NCBI GenBank assembly: GCA_032718565.1
Contig: JAVGVS010000769.1
Location: 44,609-108,608, forward strand
Direction of reading: 5' to 3'
From: Distichodus sexfasciatus
Lineage: Eukaryota > Chordata > Actinopteri > Characiformes > Distichodontidae
Length of the DNA stretch: 64,000 nucleotides
Each line of letters starts with the position of its first letter. The first letter of the stretch is position 1. The notes beneath the pieces were generated by a model that saw only the letters and a program-made list of their open reading frames with translations, was not told where the DNA came from and ran no database searches. Below, one piece after another: positions 26,701 to 34,200 of this stretch. A program made the translations under genes and the position numbers.

Positions 26701-29421
26701 CTCCTTCTACTACTACTTCGTTCTCTCCGGCCTTCTCCACCAGGGTCACTTTTGACCCGAACAAACGGCAGAGTGCCGTCAAATCAGGGTCGGAGGCTGC
26801 CTCCGTGCCCCCTACCCTCTCAGCCCCCTCCAACCCTGCGCCAAAGACTCTTAGTAAGTCTGTGCTCTTCTCCTTCTCCACCATCACCACCACCTCCCCC
26901 TCTTCTTCCTCCTCCTCTACTCTCACCCTCCCCAGAACCATTTTCCTCTTACTCATTTCTTCACCTTCTGGCAACATGTTGGCTCTCCAAAAGGCGGCTC
27001 CTCCTCCTCCTCTTCTTCCTCATCTAATTGCATTCCTCTTTATTTTTAATGCTTTGATACCATTAAACTGCATCTTTTTTTGCAGATTCAGGAGCAGTGG
27101 CTATAGGGAGTTGTAGGAAAACGCAGATGGAGAGTGTCTAGAGTAAGGGCTCATTAAAATGCACACACATCCACACGGTGTGCCTAGAGAATAGAGGAGA
27201 GAGAGAAAGAGTGTGTGTGTATGTGTGTGTTACTCTGGTGTACCTAGAGCAAGTGTGTGTCAAAAACAACACAGTCCGTCTTCAGCCGAATGGAGGGTTT
27301 ACTGTATGTGCATTTACATTGTGTGGATTAGCTCCTGAAAAAGTACTGTGATTTTTTTTTTTTTTTGGACTAAATATACACATTCTCTCCCATATGCAAA
27401 ATAAGTAATGTAACAAATATGTTTATTAAGTGCCTTTCACAGACGAGCTGAAATAAAGTGCTGTACTAAAAACAACCATGCACTGAGTTCCCAAATTCTA
27501 GAACCTCCTTTAAGTTTTCCAACAAATCAGATGCTAAGAGACAAAAATGTTAGTTTATAGACATATTTACAGCATTTAGAAGACCCCCTTTTCCCGCTTT
27601 ACAGGTTCCAAACAGAAACGAATTAACCTTAGGAAAGGCTTTCTTAAACAATAAAAAAACTAAACAAGTCGCCCAAACGAGCACAGCCTGTCGAGTGAGT
27701 TTACAGTGTCTCCATCTATCAAGATTCTAGTTCCAGCTTTTTACAAACATAACAGCAACAGCTCAGCAGCTCAGGTTTCTTCGTGGTGAATAATCCAGGG
27801 ATGCAAACAGCTCTCCTTTCGGCAACTTGCACTTTTCTCGCTTCATTTTGGATGACTTGTGTGAATGGTGCAGATCAGAAAAGGTTTTTTAAAGGGTGGA
27901 GGTGGTGGCGAGGTCACAATCGATGCACTCTGAAAATAAAATGACATAATTCTATACATTGCGAACTCAATGTCTACGAAGTGATATCAGTAAGCAAGGT
28001 ATAACAATTTTGGGTAGCCCACTTCAATAGCCTTCTTATTAGAATGTTGATTATGCAGGATTATGCGCAGTGTGTTTGAGCACTAGCAGCTCTCACATGG
28101 AACGCTCCAGTTCAGTCTAATCTTTCCTTTTATTACAGACAACACTCATATTTTAGCTGATACGTAACCCAAACAACAGCGTTCTACTCACAATACAGCC
28201 ATTTATTTATTGGGAGGCTACCTCTCTCTTTTTTTTGGATCCCCGATTATCGCCATGAAGTCAGATAAACATACTCTAAATTAGTGTTGCTCCTGTGCTT
28301 TTGGATTCATTCGTCTCTGACCATTTCACATAACCTATTTCAAATCTGCTGACACTCCTTCAACATTTTAGTTTGCCTCCTTATTTGCTCTTTCTCCCTC
28401 ATCCCCCGTTTCTCTCATGTTCTCCTGTACCTTGCCCCAGCTTCAACTTCGACTAACTGGACTAAATGTTCTGTCCGTCTTTTCTTCTTCCTTTCTGTTT
28501 TCTAATCGAACAAACTAGAGTCTCAACCGAGCTTGAGAGAAGCGGGAGATTTGAGGGCACAAGGTGAGAGGAGTTTCTGACATCCTTTGTTTCGCCCCAG
28601 TGTTGTTCGTGGGGATCTAGTTTTGGACTTTATTTGGCCGAATTTACTGTTCCACATTTGTATACAAGCTTTGTGAAGTTTTAAGGGTTGTAGGTCTGGA
28701 CTTGTGTTAGAGGCATGAATGCAGCCCCTGTTCTATTGCATGTTTTGTTTAATGTAGGTTTTTTGTTACTCTGTTTGTGTTGTGATTTTTGTGCTTGTGT
28801 CAGTGGGTTGTTTTATCCACGTCATATTGTGGATATAATTCACTCTGCCCTCATGAAACGGATGCATTTATGCATGCAGAATTATTATTTTCATAGCAAC
28901 CCCTAACACGCAAGCCACATTTGCAAGATATTTTCAGAAATATCTCGAAGCACCCTTTCACCTCATGCTTACATCACTACTCGCAGCTCTCACCCCTTTT
29001 CCTTCACCTGTTTTTCTGTCTCCTCATTATCCCTCTCTCACTCTGCTCTCTCTTTCCCACCAGTCGCCATGTACCTGGGGATCAGCAAAAAGATGAAGGG
29101 AAAGATGGAAAAGACGGAAAGCCCCGCTCTCTCCGTTTCACCTGGAGTATGAACACCACCAGCACCATGGAGCCGGCCGCCATCATGAACGAGATCCGCA
29201 AGGTTCTGGATGCCAACAACTGTGACTACGAGCAGCGCGAAAACTTCCTGCTCCTGTGCGTCCATGGCGACGGCCGCGCTGACAGCCTCGTGCAGTGGGA
29301 GATGGAGGTTTGCAAGCTGCCCCGCCTCTCGCTCAACGGTGTCCGCTTTAAGAGGATATCAGGGACATCCATCGCTTTTAAGAACATTGCTTCCAAAGTT
29401 GCCAGTGAACTCAAGCTATAA
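3661..29421 (+). CDS. mark3: MARK3 Ser/Thr kinase (MAP/microtubule affinity-regulating kinase 3), 5' partial, multi-exon
   Basis: Join: 3661-3855, 4238-4291, 9527-9575, 14438-14503, 14578-14648, 15269-15325, 16754-16990, 17142-17261, 18233-18332, 21103-21215, 21316-21460, 21680-21882, 23126-23229, 23442-23684, 29064-29421; 2115 nt, 704 codons plus stop, all phases consistent. Seen: glycine loop IGKGNFAKV, VAIKIIDK lysine, HRDLK catalytic loop, DFG, T-loop LDTFCGSPPYAAPE, a UBA segment (MVGMGYSRDEIQESLSKMKY), a Ser/Thr/Pro-rich spacer, and a C-terminal KA1 domain ending FKNIASKVASELKL. The family phosphorylates microtubule-associated proteins, CDC25C and other 14-3-3 clients, and is activated by LKB1 at the T-loop threonine (known biology). 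The first exon (about 17 codons in human, ending in phase 0) is not in the window. The neighbouring ckb and trmt61a support MARK3 rather than MARK1, 2 or 4. Optional exons near the 3' end are listed separately. Confidence 0.95.
4238..4291 (+). CDS. mark3: mark3 coding exon, 54 nt (VAIK lysine)
   Basis: Flanked by TTTTTGCAG and GTGAGT. Encodes 18 residues starting VAIKIIDKTQ, which holds the ATP-anchoring lysine. Confidence 0.95.
4855..5078 (-). repeat. tRNA-derived SINE, family 1
   Basis: On the minus strand the head has an A-box-like TGGCGTAACGG and a B-box GGTTCGAA. The body shares GTACCTTGCTCATGAG, GGAGCAGTGGGCAG and GCACACAGTGCACCACAA-type blocks with copies at 15350, 19862, 20166, 37137 and 50673. 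The end distal to the head is GAGTGATT-type. Confidence 0.8.
5151..6044. mobile_element. hAT-like inverted-repeat element, 894 bp, internal foldback
   Basis: Termini TAGGGCTGGGCGAT at both ends, inverted, inside an exact 8-bp duplication CTTTTAAG (5143-5150 and 6045-6052), the hAT signature. Arms at about 5417-5570 and 5780-5925 are inverted copies of each other around a 200-nt centre. No transposase is encoded. The centre carries, on the minus strand, ATGACGGAGGAAG...CAG|GTAGGT, shared with elements at 11534 and 60986. Confidence 0.85.
6053..9526. other. mark3 intron, remainder before the helix-C exon
   Basis: No exon or dispersed repeat recognised. AT-rich, with purine-rich tracts near 6780-6960 and 9455-9480. 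Open frames here look random. Confidence 0.5.
9527..9575 (+). CDS. mark3: mark3 coding exon, 49 nt (helix C)
   Basis: Acceptor TCTCCAACAG, donor GTAAGT from 9576. Encodes LFREVRIMKILNHPNI plus one base; REV holds the helix-C glutamate. Confidence 0.95.
9851..9891. repeat. GT/GA compound microsatellite
   Basis: (GT)n about 11 units followed by (GA)n about 8 units, in the mark3 intron. Confidence 0.9.
10174..11217. mobile_element. inverted-repeat element of about 1.04 kb, class unknown
   Basis: Left end GGGCCTCATTCACCAA, right end (reverse complement) GGGAAACATTCACCAA, both followed inward by TTCTTA/CTAAG-like blocks. Flanked on both sides by ATT, so a 3-bp target duplication is possible. The interior is AT-rich with no coding potential. 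Probably a non-autonomous DNA transposon. Confidence 0.6.
11716..11765. repeat. TA microsatellite
   Basis: About 24 TA units inside the element at 11534-13895. Liable to length error in assembly. Confidence 0.9.
11810..12797. mobile_element. nested hAT-like inverted-repeat element, 988 bp
   Basis: The termini ATGGGATCAAATTTC and its inverse extend inward for about 60 bp of near-matching inverted repeat, including GTCAAAAGTATT and GAAAAATAATAA. Flanks AATATAAT (11802-11809) and AATATAAC (12798-12805) fit an 8-bp duplication. The interior has CCAAT-type motifs and a TGACGTAA near 12318, but no recognisable protein. Confidence 0.75.
14438..14503 (+). CDS. mark3: mark3 coding exon, 66 nt (hinge)
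   Basis: Acceptor TTTCCTGGCAG, donor GTAAGT from 14504. Completes the split valine, then KLFEVIETEK and the hinge VMEYASGG. Only 74 nt separate it from the next exon. Confidence 0.95.
14578..14648 (+). CDS. mark3: mark3 coding exon, 71 nt
   Basis: Acceptor TTTTTTGTGCAG. Encodes EVFDYLVAHGRMKEKEA and onward to the FRQ end. The donor begins GTGCAG at 14649, a weaker match than at the other exons. Confidence 0.93.
15269..15325 (+). CDS. mark3: mark3 coding exon, 57 nt (catalytic loop)
   Basis: Acceptor TATCACTTTCAG, donor GTAAGC. Encodes IVSAVQYCHQKHIVHRDLK, including the catalytic HRD. Confidence 0.95.
15350..15592 (-). repeat. tRNA-derived SINE, family 1 (well-preserved copy)
   Basis: Read on minus: TTGGTGGCGTAACGGTAGGG (A box region), then AGGTTCGAATCC (B box), then the family-1 body and a GAGTGATTATTTGTCATTGTG-type distal end read on plus. 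In the mark3 intron after the HRD exon. Confidence 0.85.
15722..16015. repeat. GT-flanked GTGGGGAC repeat
   Basis: (GT)n, then ATGTATTTATCGCATTGTGG, then CTTTTGGTTACTGAGGTTAA, then ATGGGAGTCTATGGAA, CTCACGAAGATAGTAATACA and (GT)n again. Closely matches 49703-50022; a diverged relative lies at 1-640. Confidence 0.75.
16754..16990 (+). CDS. mark3: mark3 coding exon, 237 nt (DFG, T-loop, APE, helix F)
   Basis: Acceptor TACTGTTTCTCAG, donor GTCTGA (weak; GT then C). Starts [20 protein letters not shown]. Contains the LDTFCGSPPYAAPE activation segment, with the LKB1-site threonine and the neighbouring inhibitory serine, and ends FDGQNLK. Confidence 0.95.
17142..17261 (+). CDS. mark3: mark3 coding exon, 120 nt (kinase C-lobe)
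   Basis: Preceded by a CT-rich tract and TACAG; the donor GTTGGT is weak. Encodes ELRERVLRGKYRIPFYMS through NPGKRGTLE. Confidence 0.94.
17262..18232. other. mark3 intron, no feature seen
   Basis: 971 bp between kinase C-lobe exons. No repeat or exon recognised. Confidence 0.5.
18233..18332 (+). CDS. mark3: mark3 coding exon, 100 nt (end of kinase domain, common docking region)
   Basis: Acceptor CCATTTCCCAG, donor GTATGC. Encodes QIMKDRWINAGSEEDELKPY and continues to DQKRI plus one base. Confidence 0.95.
19862..20103 (+). repeat. tRNA-derived SINE, family 1, plus orientation
   Basis: Head GTTGGTAGCGTGATGGTTAG with a degraded B box (GGTTGGAGTC), then the family-1 body ending GACAAATAATCACTCACTCA. 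Inverted relative to the copy 63 bp downstream. Confidence 0.82.
20166..20396 (-). repeat. tRNA-derived SINE, family 1, minus orientation
   Basis: Same blocks as the 15350 copy, with head at 20396. Forms an inverted pair with 19862-20103 in one mark3 intron. Confidence 0.82.
20846..20925. repeat. fragment of a teleost SINE with the GCAGACGCTCTTATCC-type core
   Basis: ATTTACATTTATAGCTGATG then CTCTTATCCCGAGCGACGTA matches, from memory, a core found in many fish SINEs. The copy at 30488 has the same start. Confidence 0.55.
21103..21215 (+). CDS. mark3: mark3 coding exon, 113 nt (UBA domain)
   Basis: Acceptor TCTACTATGCAG, donor GTAACA. Encodes DVMVGMGYSRDEIQESLSKM and ends LLLGRKANE, the UBA-like segment that packs on the MARK kinase domain. 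Confidence 0.95.
21316..21460 (+). CDS. mark3: mark3 coding exon, 145 nt (spacer)
   Basis: Acceptor GGTACTGCAG, donor GTGATG. Encodes EVNDSNSGGNLSLAKTRP and ends ARRYSDQ plus one base. Low-complexity Ser-rich spacer; the RRYSDQ end is typical of MARK proteins. Confidence 0.92.
21680..21882 (+). CDS. mark3: mark3 coding exon, 203 nt (spacer)
   Basis: Acceptor CTCTTCTCTTGCAG, donor GTGAGT. Encodes VGGVANSGLSNVKRAANS and onward to GNSITPN. Contains a proline-directed phosphosite-like PTHSPPSPLLG. Confidence 0.92.
22371..22700 (-). repeat. tRNA-derived SINE, family 2
   Basis: Minus strand: GGCTGCACAGTGGCACGATG (A box region), then the body with GTTTGTGTG and the GTTGACTGGTGATTCTAAAT-type block, then the GGATTGGCTCTGGTCC-type end. 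An A-rich duplication of the CAGTCAACCTA block lies at 22496-22542. Related copies at 25612, 43242, 55411 and 56810. Confidence 0.75.
23126..23229 (+). CDS. mark3: mark3 coding exon, 104 nt (spacer)
   Basis: Acceptor TTTTGTGTTGCTCAG, donor GTATGT. Encodes NNSGSGGMSRRNTYVCSDRN and ends VIPNGKEN plus two bases. RRNTYVC...GKEN is a conserved MARK spacer motif. Confidence 0.94.
23442..23684 (+). CDS. mark3: mark3 coding exon, 243 nt (spacer)
   Basis: Acceptor CCATCTTTCTGCAG, donor GTAAAA. Encodes SASLSPDQRNPGASTHSISN and ends LLTKLTSKLTR plus two bases. Contains the FHGPPRERRTATYNGPPASP segment. Its phase-2 end is the branch point for all the C-terminal splice choices. Confidence 0.94.
23958..23984 (+). 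CDS. mark3: mark3 optional 27-nt microexon
   Basis: Acceptor CTTTTGTGTTGTAG, donor GTAGGA. Phase 2 at both ends, so inclusion adds nine residues without a frame change: the junction reads RNMSFRFSKR. A short NMSFRF(x)KR insert at this point is known from mammalian MARK splice forms. Inclusion is inferred, not shown by the DNA. Confidence 0.8.
24848..25544. mobile_element. hAT-like inverted-repeat element, 697 bp
   Basis: Left end TAGAGTTGCACCGATACC, right end inverse TAGGGATGCACCAATACC, followed inward by GTACTTGTACTCG-type blocks on both sides. Flanks TGATTTCC and ATATTTCC are a plausible 8-bp duplication (6 of 8). No transposase. Inner inverted blocks ATTAGACAAAATGTAAG near 25120 and its inverse near 25262. 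Confidence 0.7.
25612..25790 (-). repeat. partial SINE, family 2
   Basis: Matches the distal half of family 2 in minus orientation (GGGTCGCAAGGACTTCGGG, GGCGGGGACCAACCCTGG, then a GTGTGGAGTTTGCATGC-type block read on minus). The head is degraded to CCTGGGTTTGATCCCTGG. Confidence 0.6.
25800..25972 (-). mobile_element. truncated copy of the CAGGGGTTTTCAACCGG hAT-like element
   Basis: Read on minus it begins CAGGGGTTTTTAACCGGTAG and continues with CCAGTTTCACTACTGAAATC, parallel to the complete copy at 56474-56759. The far end is lost against the SINE fragment. Confidence 0.6.
26744..26853 (+). CDS. mark3: mark3 optional exon, 110 nt (RVTFDPNKRQ)
   Basis: Acceptor CCTTCTCCACCAG after a long polypyrimidine stretch, donor GTAAGT. 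In phase with the preceding 'AG': encodes RVTFDPNKRQSAVKSG and onward to PAPKTL plus one base. RVTxDPxKRQ is recalled from mammalian MARK isoforms. Length is not a multiple of three, so inclusion changes the downstream frame (see findings). Confidence 0.75.
26854..28518. other. mark3 intron with pyrimidine-rich tract
   Basis: 26863-27030 is CT/CTC-rich low complexity that yields long but meaningless open frames. A candidate terminal exon lies at 27086-27470. No dispersed repeat recognised in the remainder. Confidence 0.5.
27086..27470 (+). other. mark3: candidate alternative terminal exon of mark3 with its own AATAAA
   Basis: A good acceptor (CATCTTTTTTTGCAG) precedes 27086. Spliced from the 110-nt exon (phase 1), the frame reads NSGAVAIGSCRKTQMESV and stops at 27139-27141. 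Spliced from phase 2, it reads FRSSGYREL then stops at 27114-27116. An AATAAA lies at 27452-27457. Either tail would lack KA1. I recognise neither tail, so this is an inference from splice and polyadenylation signals only. Confidence 0.28.
28519..28563 (+). CDS. mark3: mark3 optional exon, 45 nt (SQPSLREAGDLRAQ)
   Basis: Acceptor ATCGAACAAACTAG (poor pyrimidine tract), donor GTGAGA. Enters in phase 1 and leaves in phase 1, encoding KSQPSLREAGDLRAQ. It resembles SQTNLRESGDLRSQ, which I recall from mammalian MARK C-terminal variants. The next codon falls in the second frame of the last exon. Confidence 0.75.
29064..29421 (+). CDS. mark3: mark3 last coding exon (KA1 domain), open in two frames at its start
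   Basis: Acceptor CTTTCCCACCAG. Entered in phase 2 it reads SRHVPGDQQKDEGK, then LRFTWSM...IRKVLDANNCDYEQ and the KA1 core KLPRLSLNGVRFKRISGTS to the TAA at 29419-29421. KA1 binds acidic phospholipids and is autoinhibitory (family knowledge). Entered in phase 1, after the 110- and 45-nt exons, it reads VAMYLGISKK to ALSVSPGV and stops at TGA 29150-29152, without KA1. Confidence 0.95.
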
Positions 29422-30811
29422 ATATATCTATAGTCTGTCTATGTAGAGGAATATATGAAAGTGTTAAATGCTATATAGAGAAATTAAGATGTACAATCAC
29501 AACAGTAGCAGTTCCAGTTTTTTTTTTTTAACAAACCACTTACCACATGTATTTAAAGTATTGTATAGACTTTAACATTGCTTAAAGCAATAACTTCTTG
29601 TCTCTCACTATCTTTTTGTTCACAAACACTGTAAAAGAGAACCGTTTTGAACCTTTCAGTTGAGACTGTACACTCCTTGACGCACGCATTGTGAGTATTC
29701 ATAAAGAACGGGGAAAAAGCTGTAAGGATATGGCCCAGAAATGCGACACATAAGATCCTTTTGAAGTGAAGCTTGCTTGACTTTCTTTTCTTCCTCTCCT
29801 GGCAGTGTTTATTATGTAGGTATTTGGTGTCTTGAGAAGCCTGTGTGTAAAAGGGCATGTAAAATCTCGGTAGAGAAAAGAACTGCTTTTAATTGCTGAA
29901 AAAAGTTCTTTGCATCTCTGTTGCTCTGCACCCATTTGGGGTTGTTGTTTTTTTTGGTAAGTGAAAGTGTTGGTTCTTCACGCAGGCTCCAGCCAGCCCA
30001 GTTTGAGTTTCGGTTCCATTGTGTGAATGTTGAGATATTGGTGAAGAAAAAGTCAAGTTATTTATTCATTTTATTCCCACTACTCAAGTGTATTTGTGTA
30101 TATAATGCATCTTTGTTTTACACCTGTTACGGTCATATTGCTTTTTTGAGTTCTCTAATCATTTGAGGGCTACTTGTAATTGGTCACTGATGAGATTGAA
30201 CATGGATTCAATTAAAAACAGCTATACTGGACTGTTTGACTATACTCCACTGAATGGCTTTTATCATTTCACTAAACATGGATCATGCAAATACCATCTA
30301 TACTTTGTCTGTACAGTAATCAGTCTGTATATTACGAAATGCTCTCTCTCCTTGACTCAGTTGTTTGGGTTCCTAGTGAAAGTCGGATCATTTTTGCCTG
30401 CCACTCTGTCCACTGGGTGGTGGGTGTTGTGCAAGCCTGTGAGTTTTTATACACATCAGTATTTGATGTCGGTTGGGCATCAGCATTACATTTACAGCAT
30501 TAAGCAGACGCTCTCACTCTCATTCAGACCAGCATCTATTTGCTAATTTCAGTAAGTTTCCCTGCAGTAACTTAGGATTAAGGGTCTTGCTCAGGGACCC
30601 AACGGTGGTAGTGCTGGACCTAGGATATTAACCATCCAACCTCTTGACCACCAGCAACCTGCTAAGTTCTTTCTGTAGTCCATGATGATTAAGATGATCC
30701 GTAGTTGAGCGTCTTAAAACTAGACCATCACACCAGTGCTCAGTATGGACAATAGATGTGTATGTAGCAACAAATGAGTATGATGGGAAACACAAGAACA
30801 CATAAAATAAA
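29422..30811 (+). other. mark3: mark3 3' untranslated / flanking region with candidate polyadenylation signals
   Basis: No coding content. Plus-strand polyadenylation candidates are ATTAAA at 30211-30216 and AATAAA at 30806-30811. A degraded SINE sits at 30488-30658; if the distal signal is used, the SINE is part of the 3' UTR. Which site is used cannot be told from DNA. Confidence 0.45.
30488..30658. repeat. degraded teleost SINE in the mark3 3' flank
   Basis: ACATTTACAGCATTAAGCAG, ACGCTCTCACTCTCATTC, GGTCTTGCTCAGGGACCCAA, CGGTGGTAGTGCTGGACCTA in the order expected of the fish SINE with an ATTTACATTTACGGCA start. A B-box-like remnant and CCACC end are recognisable. Confidence 0.65.
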
Positions 30812-30856
30812 GCAAAGGAAGTGAAGACAAAGTCAGGTATAAATGGGACAAGAGTG

Positions 30857-30862
30857 TTTAAT
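30857..30862 (-). terminator. ckb: candidate ckb polyadenylation signal ATTAAA
   Basis: Minus-strand ATTAAA lies about 170 nt downstream of the ckb stop. It is the best candidate before mark3 territory. It lies about 50 nt beyond the distal mark3 AATAAA, so the two transcripts may overlap at their tails. Confidence 0.4.
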
Positions 30863-31030
30863 TATGTCAGGATGTCAACATAATGAAAGAACTCTAATGG
30901 AATAGGCCAAAACATTTTGAATATAACATGCAGCACTGGATGGAATCAACATATCTTTTCAAATCATTGACAGTGGAATTTGTGGAGCGAGTTTTGCAGA
31001 AGCGAGGTAGATGGGCAAGGTTGGCTGGGT

Positions 31031-31209
31031 TTACTTTTGGGCAGGCACGAGTTCGTCAATGGACTGGCCCTTTTCCAGTCTCTTCTCCATTTCCACCAGC
31101 AGTTTAACTCCGTCCACCACCATCTGAACCAACTCGACCTCTGAGAAGCCCAGTCGGTCTGCGTTGGAGATGTCAAACACTCCACCAACCGCAGCAGTGT
31201 CCACACCAC
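31031..31209 (-). CDS. ckb: ckb last coding exon
   Basis: Acceptor CTGTTTCTCTCAG. Encodes GGVDTAAVGGVFDISNADRL to SIDELVPAQK and the TAA at 31033-31031. Confidence 0.96.
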
Positions 31210-34200
31210 CTGAGAGAAACAGAGTCGTTAACAATAAAGATGTCAGCCTCACATTCACTTGGGTCTTCAGGTGTCAACATAGGACTGTCTAAACTGGCTT
31301 GCAGATAACATACAAAAATATAAGACAGTTCCAATAATGAACACTAGGTGATGCTGTTAATATGCACCATTAAAAACACTTGCACAGGAAAGTTCAGCAA
31401 CATCAGCATGCTTAGAGTTAAAAGTGTGTTTAATATCCAGGGAATAATAGTAATTAAAGACAGGAATTAAAAACATGATGCTGAAATGACTCAAAGAAAA
31501 CCACGTGGGTATGAAGCCTCAGCTTTAAAGATGCATGTTTAGCTTGGTGCATCTGGCTCTCAGTTCCAAAGAAACTTTGGACACCCCTGGACTAATGTGC
31601 ACTTGGTCCAACCATAATATGTGGCTGGAGTTCAACTGTAACGTGCAACATATTTACCAGTTCCACGTTTCTGCAGTCGTAGTCTCTTGAGGACCTCCTC
31701 AAACTTGCTGTGTTTGCTCAAGTTGGGGAGCTTGACGTGAACTCCGGCCCTTAGACCTGTGCCCAAGTTGGATGGGCAGGTGAGAATGTAGCCAAGGTGC
31801 TCATTCCACATAAATGCATAACCTTTGTTCTTGAACAGTTCCTCGATCTAAAAGCATAGCCACTCGGATTAAAAATATATACATTTATAATAATGCTATT
31901 TTGAGGTTAAGCACTTTACAGTTAGTAACATCATGCTAAATGCTTACCTTGGTGAGGCCTGTGCAAAAACGAGTGAAGACTTCCTTCATGTTTCCACCTT
32001 TCTGCATTGAGATGACACGCAAGTGATCCTCCTCATTAACCCACACCAGGAAGGTCTTATTGTCATTGTGCCTGACAGAGATAAGACAGATTGCGAAATG
32101 AGAAACGATCAAACTCTAGGAAAACACTGTAAATTTTATTTGATATGAAAATGAATCATATCAACATTGTGATTCTTGTAACACACTCACAAATTTTTAC
32201 CAAAAAAGTCAGCACTGCTCAAGTGCTTATTTAAACTCATTTCACATGAATGTTCAATGCACACCAGCATGAGTAGTTTGCTGCAAAGCCTGTGATGGAC
32301 TTACCAGATTCCCCTGGCATCAGGCCAATCACGGGCCATTCCAGAGGCCAGCAGGAGAGGAGACACGGGCTTGTCAAACAGGAAGTGGTCATCAATGAGC
32401 TGCTGTTGCTCTGCCTCGGTCATATTCTTCAGAGCATAGTACTTTCCTTTCAGATCTTCACTCAGAGCACCCAAAGCTTTAAAAAAAAGTTAGTGCTACT
32501 GTAGCTGATTAAAGGTTACTCACATAAATGAAATCAGCGAATAAGGATTCATTTCAAATTTAGTAAAAATAAGAATGTCACTTTCTTGCTAAAACAATAG
32601 TAAATTTCCTGAGCATTTTAAAAGTTTGAAATCAATGTACTTAAAAATTTATTTCTTATGATCACCATCACTTAAAGATGTAGAGGTTAGAAAACTCCCA
32701 GATGACAGAAATTATGGCCTTTTATAAGAAATCAAGGACAATTACTTTCTCTTAACGCCAGGGGGAGGCAAAACCCCTGCTCTAACCCCTAGCAGGGCGT
32801 CACAGAACAAATACCTTCCACAGAGAGTTTTTCAACAGCTCTCCTCTCTCCACGGCTGCAGTGTGGTGGCAGGCAAAACCCACGAATGCTCCTGCCGGTA
32901 CGAACACGAGAGCTCAGCACATAGTTGGGGTCCAGGTCATCCCCACCCTTTAATAAAAATTGAGACAATGTGCATGTTAATAGCCTAAACACAGGCAGAT
33001 GTATATTGTGGAAGTTGGCAAAGGCCTGTAAAATGTTGTACCTTGAGGTTACTTGAGTTGAGGTCCGTTTTATGTTTGTCTGTGGGCTTGTATCCACCGT
33101 GTCTGTCCTGAATGACAGGGTCCAGCAGCTCCTTAAACACCTCATAAGTCTCCTCGTCTCCAGCCACACAGCCCACAGTCATAATGAAGGGGTGACCTAC
33201 CACGGGTTTAAAAAAAAAACAACAACCCACATTCGATCCTCAGCAAAAACACCCTCTGTACACTACTAACTGACCAGTATCGTTCATGCTTATTATGTTT
33301 AAATGTTATTGTCACAAATTATACTGTTATGCAAGTACAAACAGATCCAAAACATGTTTTTTAACTATAGGAAATGCTAGAGCTGGGCTATATGACATAC
33401 AATTAACTGAACATTTGACCTAGATTACAATAAATGAAAGGTTATTTTGTCTGTAGGGTTTGTACTGTAAATATGGGCAGACTGGACAGGTGGCAGTCAT
33501 ATGACCACACACAAGGTAATGCTTTTTAATGGGATAATACATGAAGACAGACTCTGGAAAGTAACAGATTTTTAAAAATAATTGAAATAACCATCAAGAA
33601 TGATACTGCATTGATTAGAGGTTCTGAATCAGTTTCAGTTCATTTTTCAATTAATTGCCCAGACCTATCACATACCACCCTGTGCGGACACATGCACATT
33701 TTTCACAATGCAGAATGTGCAGTGCCAAGTAAGCCAATTTAGCAAATAATACTAAGTACATTCATGCAATAAATATAAAATGCTTCATACAGTAGAAAAG
33801 TCACCCAGTTCTCATTTTCCATGACTAATCTACAAGAAGAGTCTGTCTGATTTCAAGTAATTAACTCTAACTCCAGTCATTATGGTCTTTTACTTAAAAC
33901 ATTGCAATGGCATTTCCTCCCAGTATTATGGAGCTTTTGTGCAGTATTCTTCTACAAGGATTATGTCAGTCTAATTGACTATCTATAGCAGATGTATCCA
34001 ACTCCTCCTCCTTGGAGATACATTTTTTCCGCCTCTTTCTTACTGCACACCCAGTTCAACTTAATAAGGCTTGGCTAAACAGCCCGGCTGAATGAGGCAC
34101 AAACATGATTTCTAGATGGTCCTCATCTTTGTTTTAAATTTGATACAGAAGGAAATTCCCAAATAATGCACAGTGACCCTGTTATTAAGAGAAATCAGGA

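Noticed and set aside
26398..27027. 209-codon open frame around the mark3 optional exon, and overlapping frames on both strands
   Set aside because: Composed of CT/CTC low-complexity sequence giving Leu/Ser/Pro runs; only the part 26744-26853, in another frame, matches MARK.
3661..29421. Assignment to MARK1, MARK2 or MARK4
   Set aside because: The exon beginning HTS after a phase-0 first intron, the spacer motif RRNTYVC, and the adjacent ckb and trmt61a fit MARK3 best.
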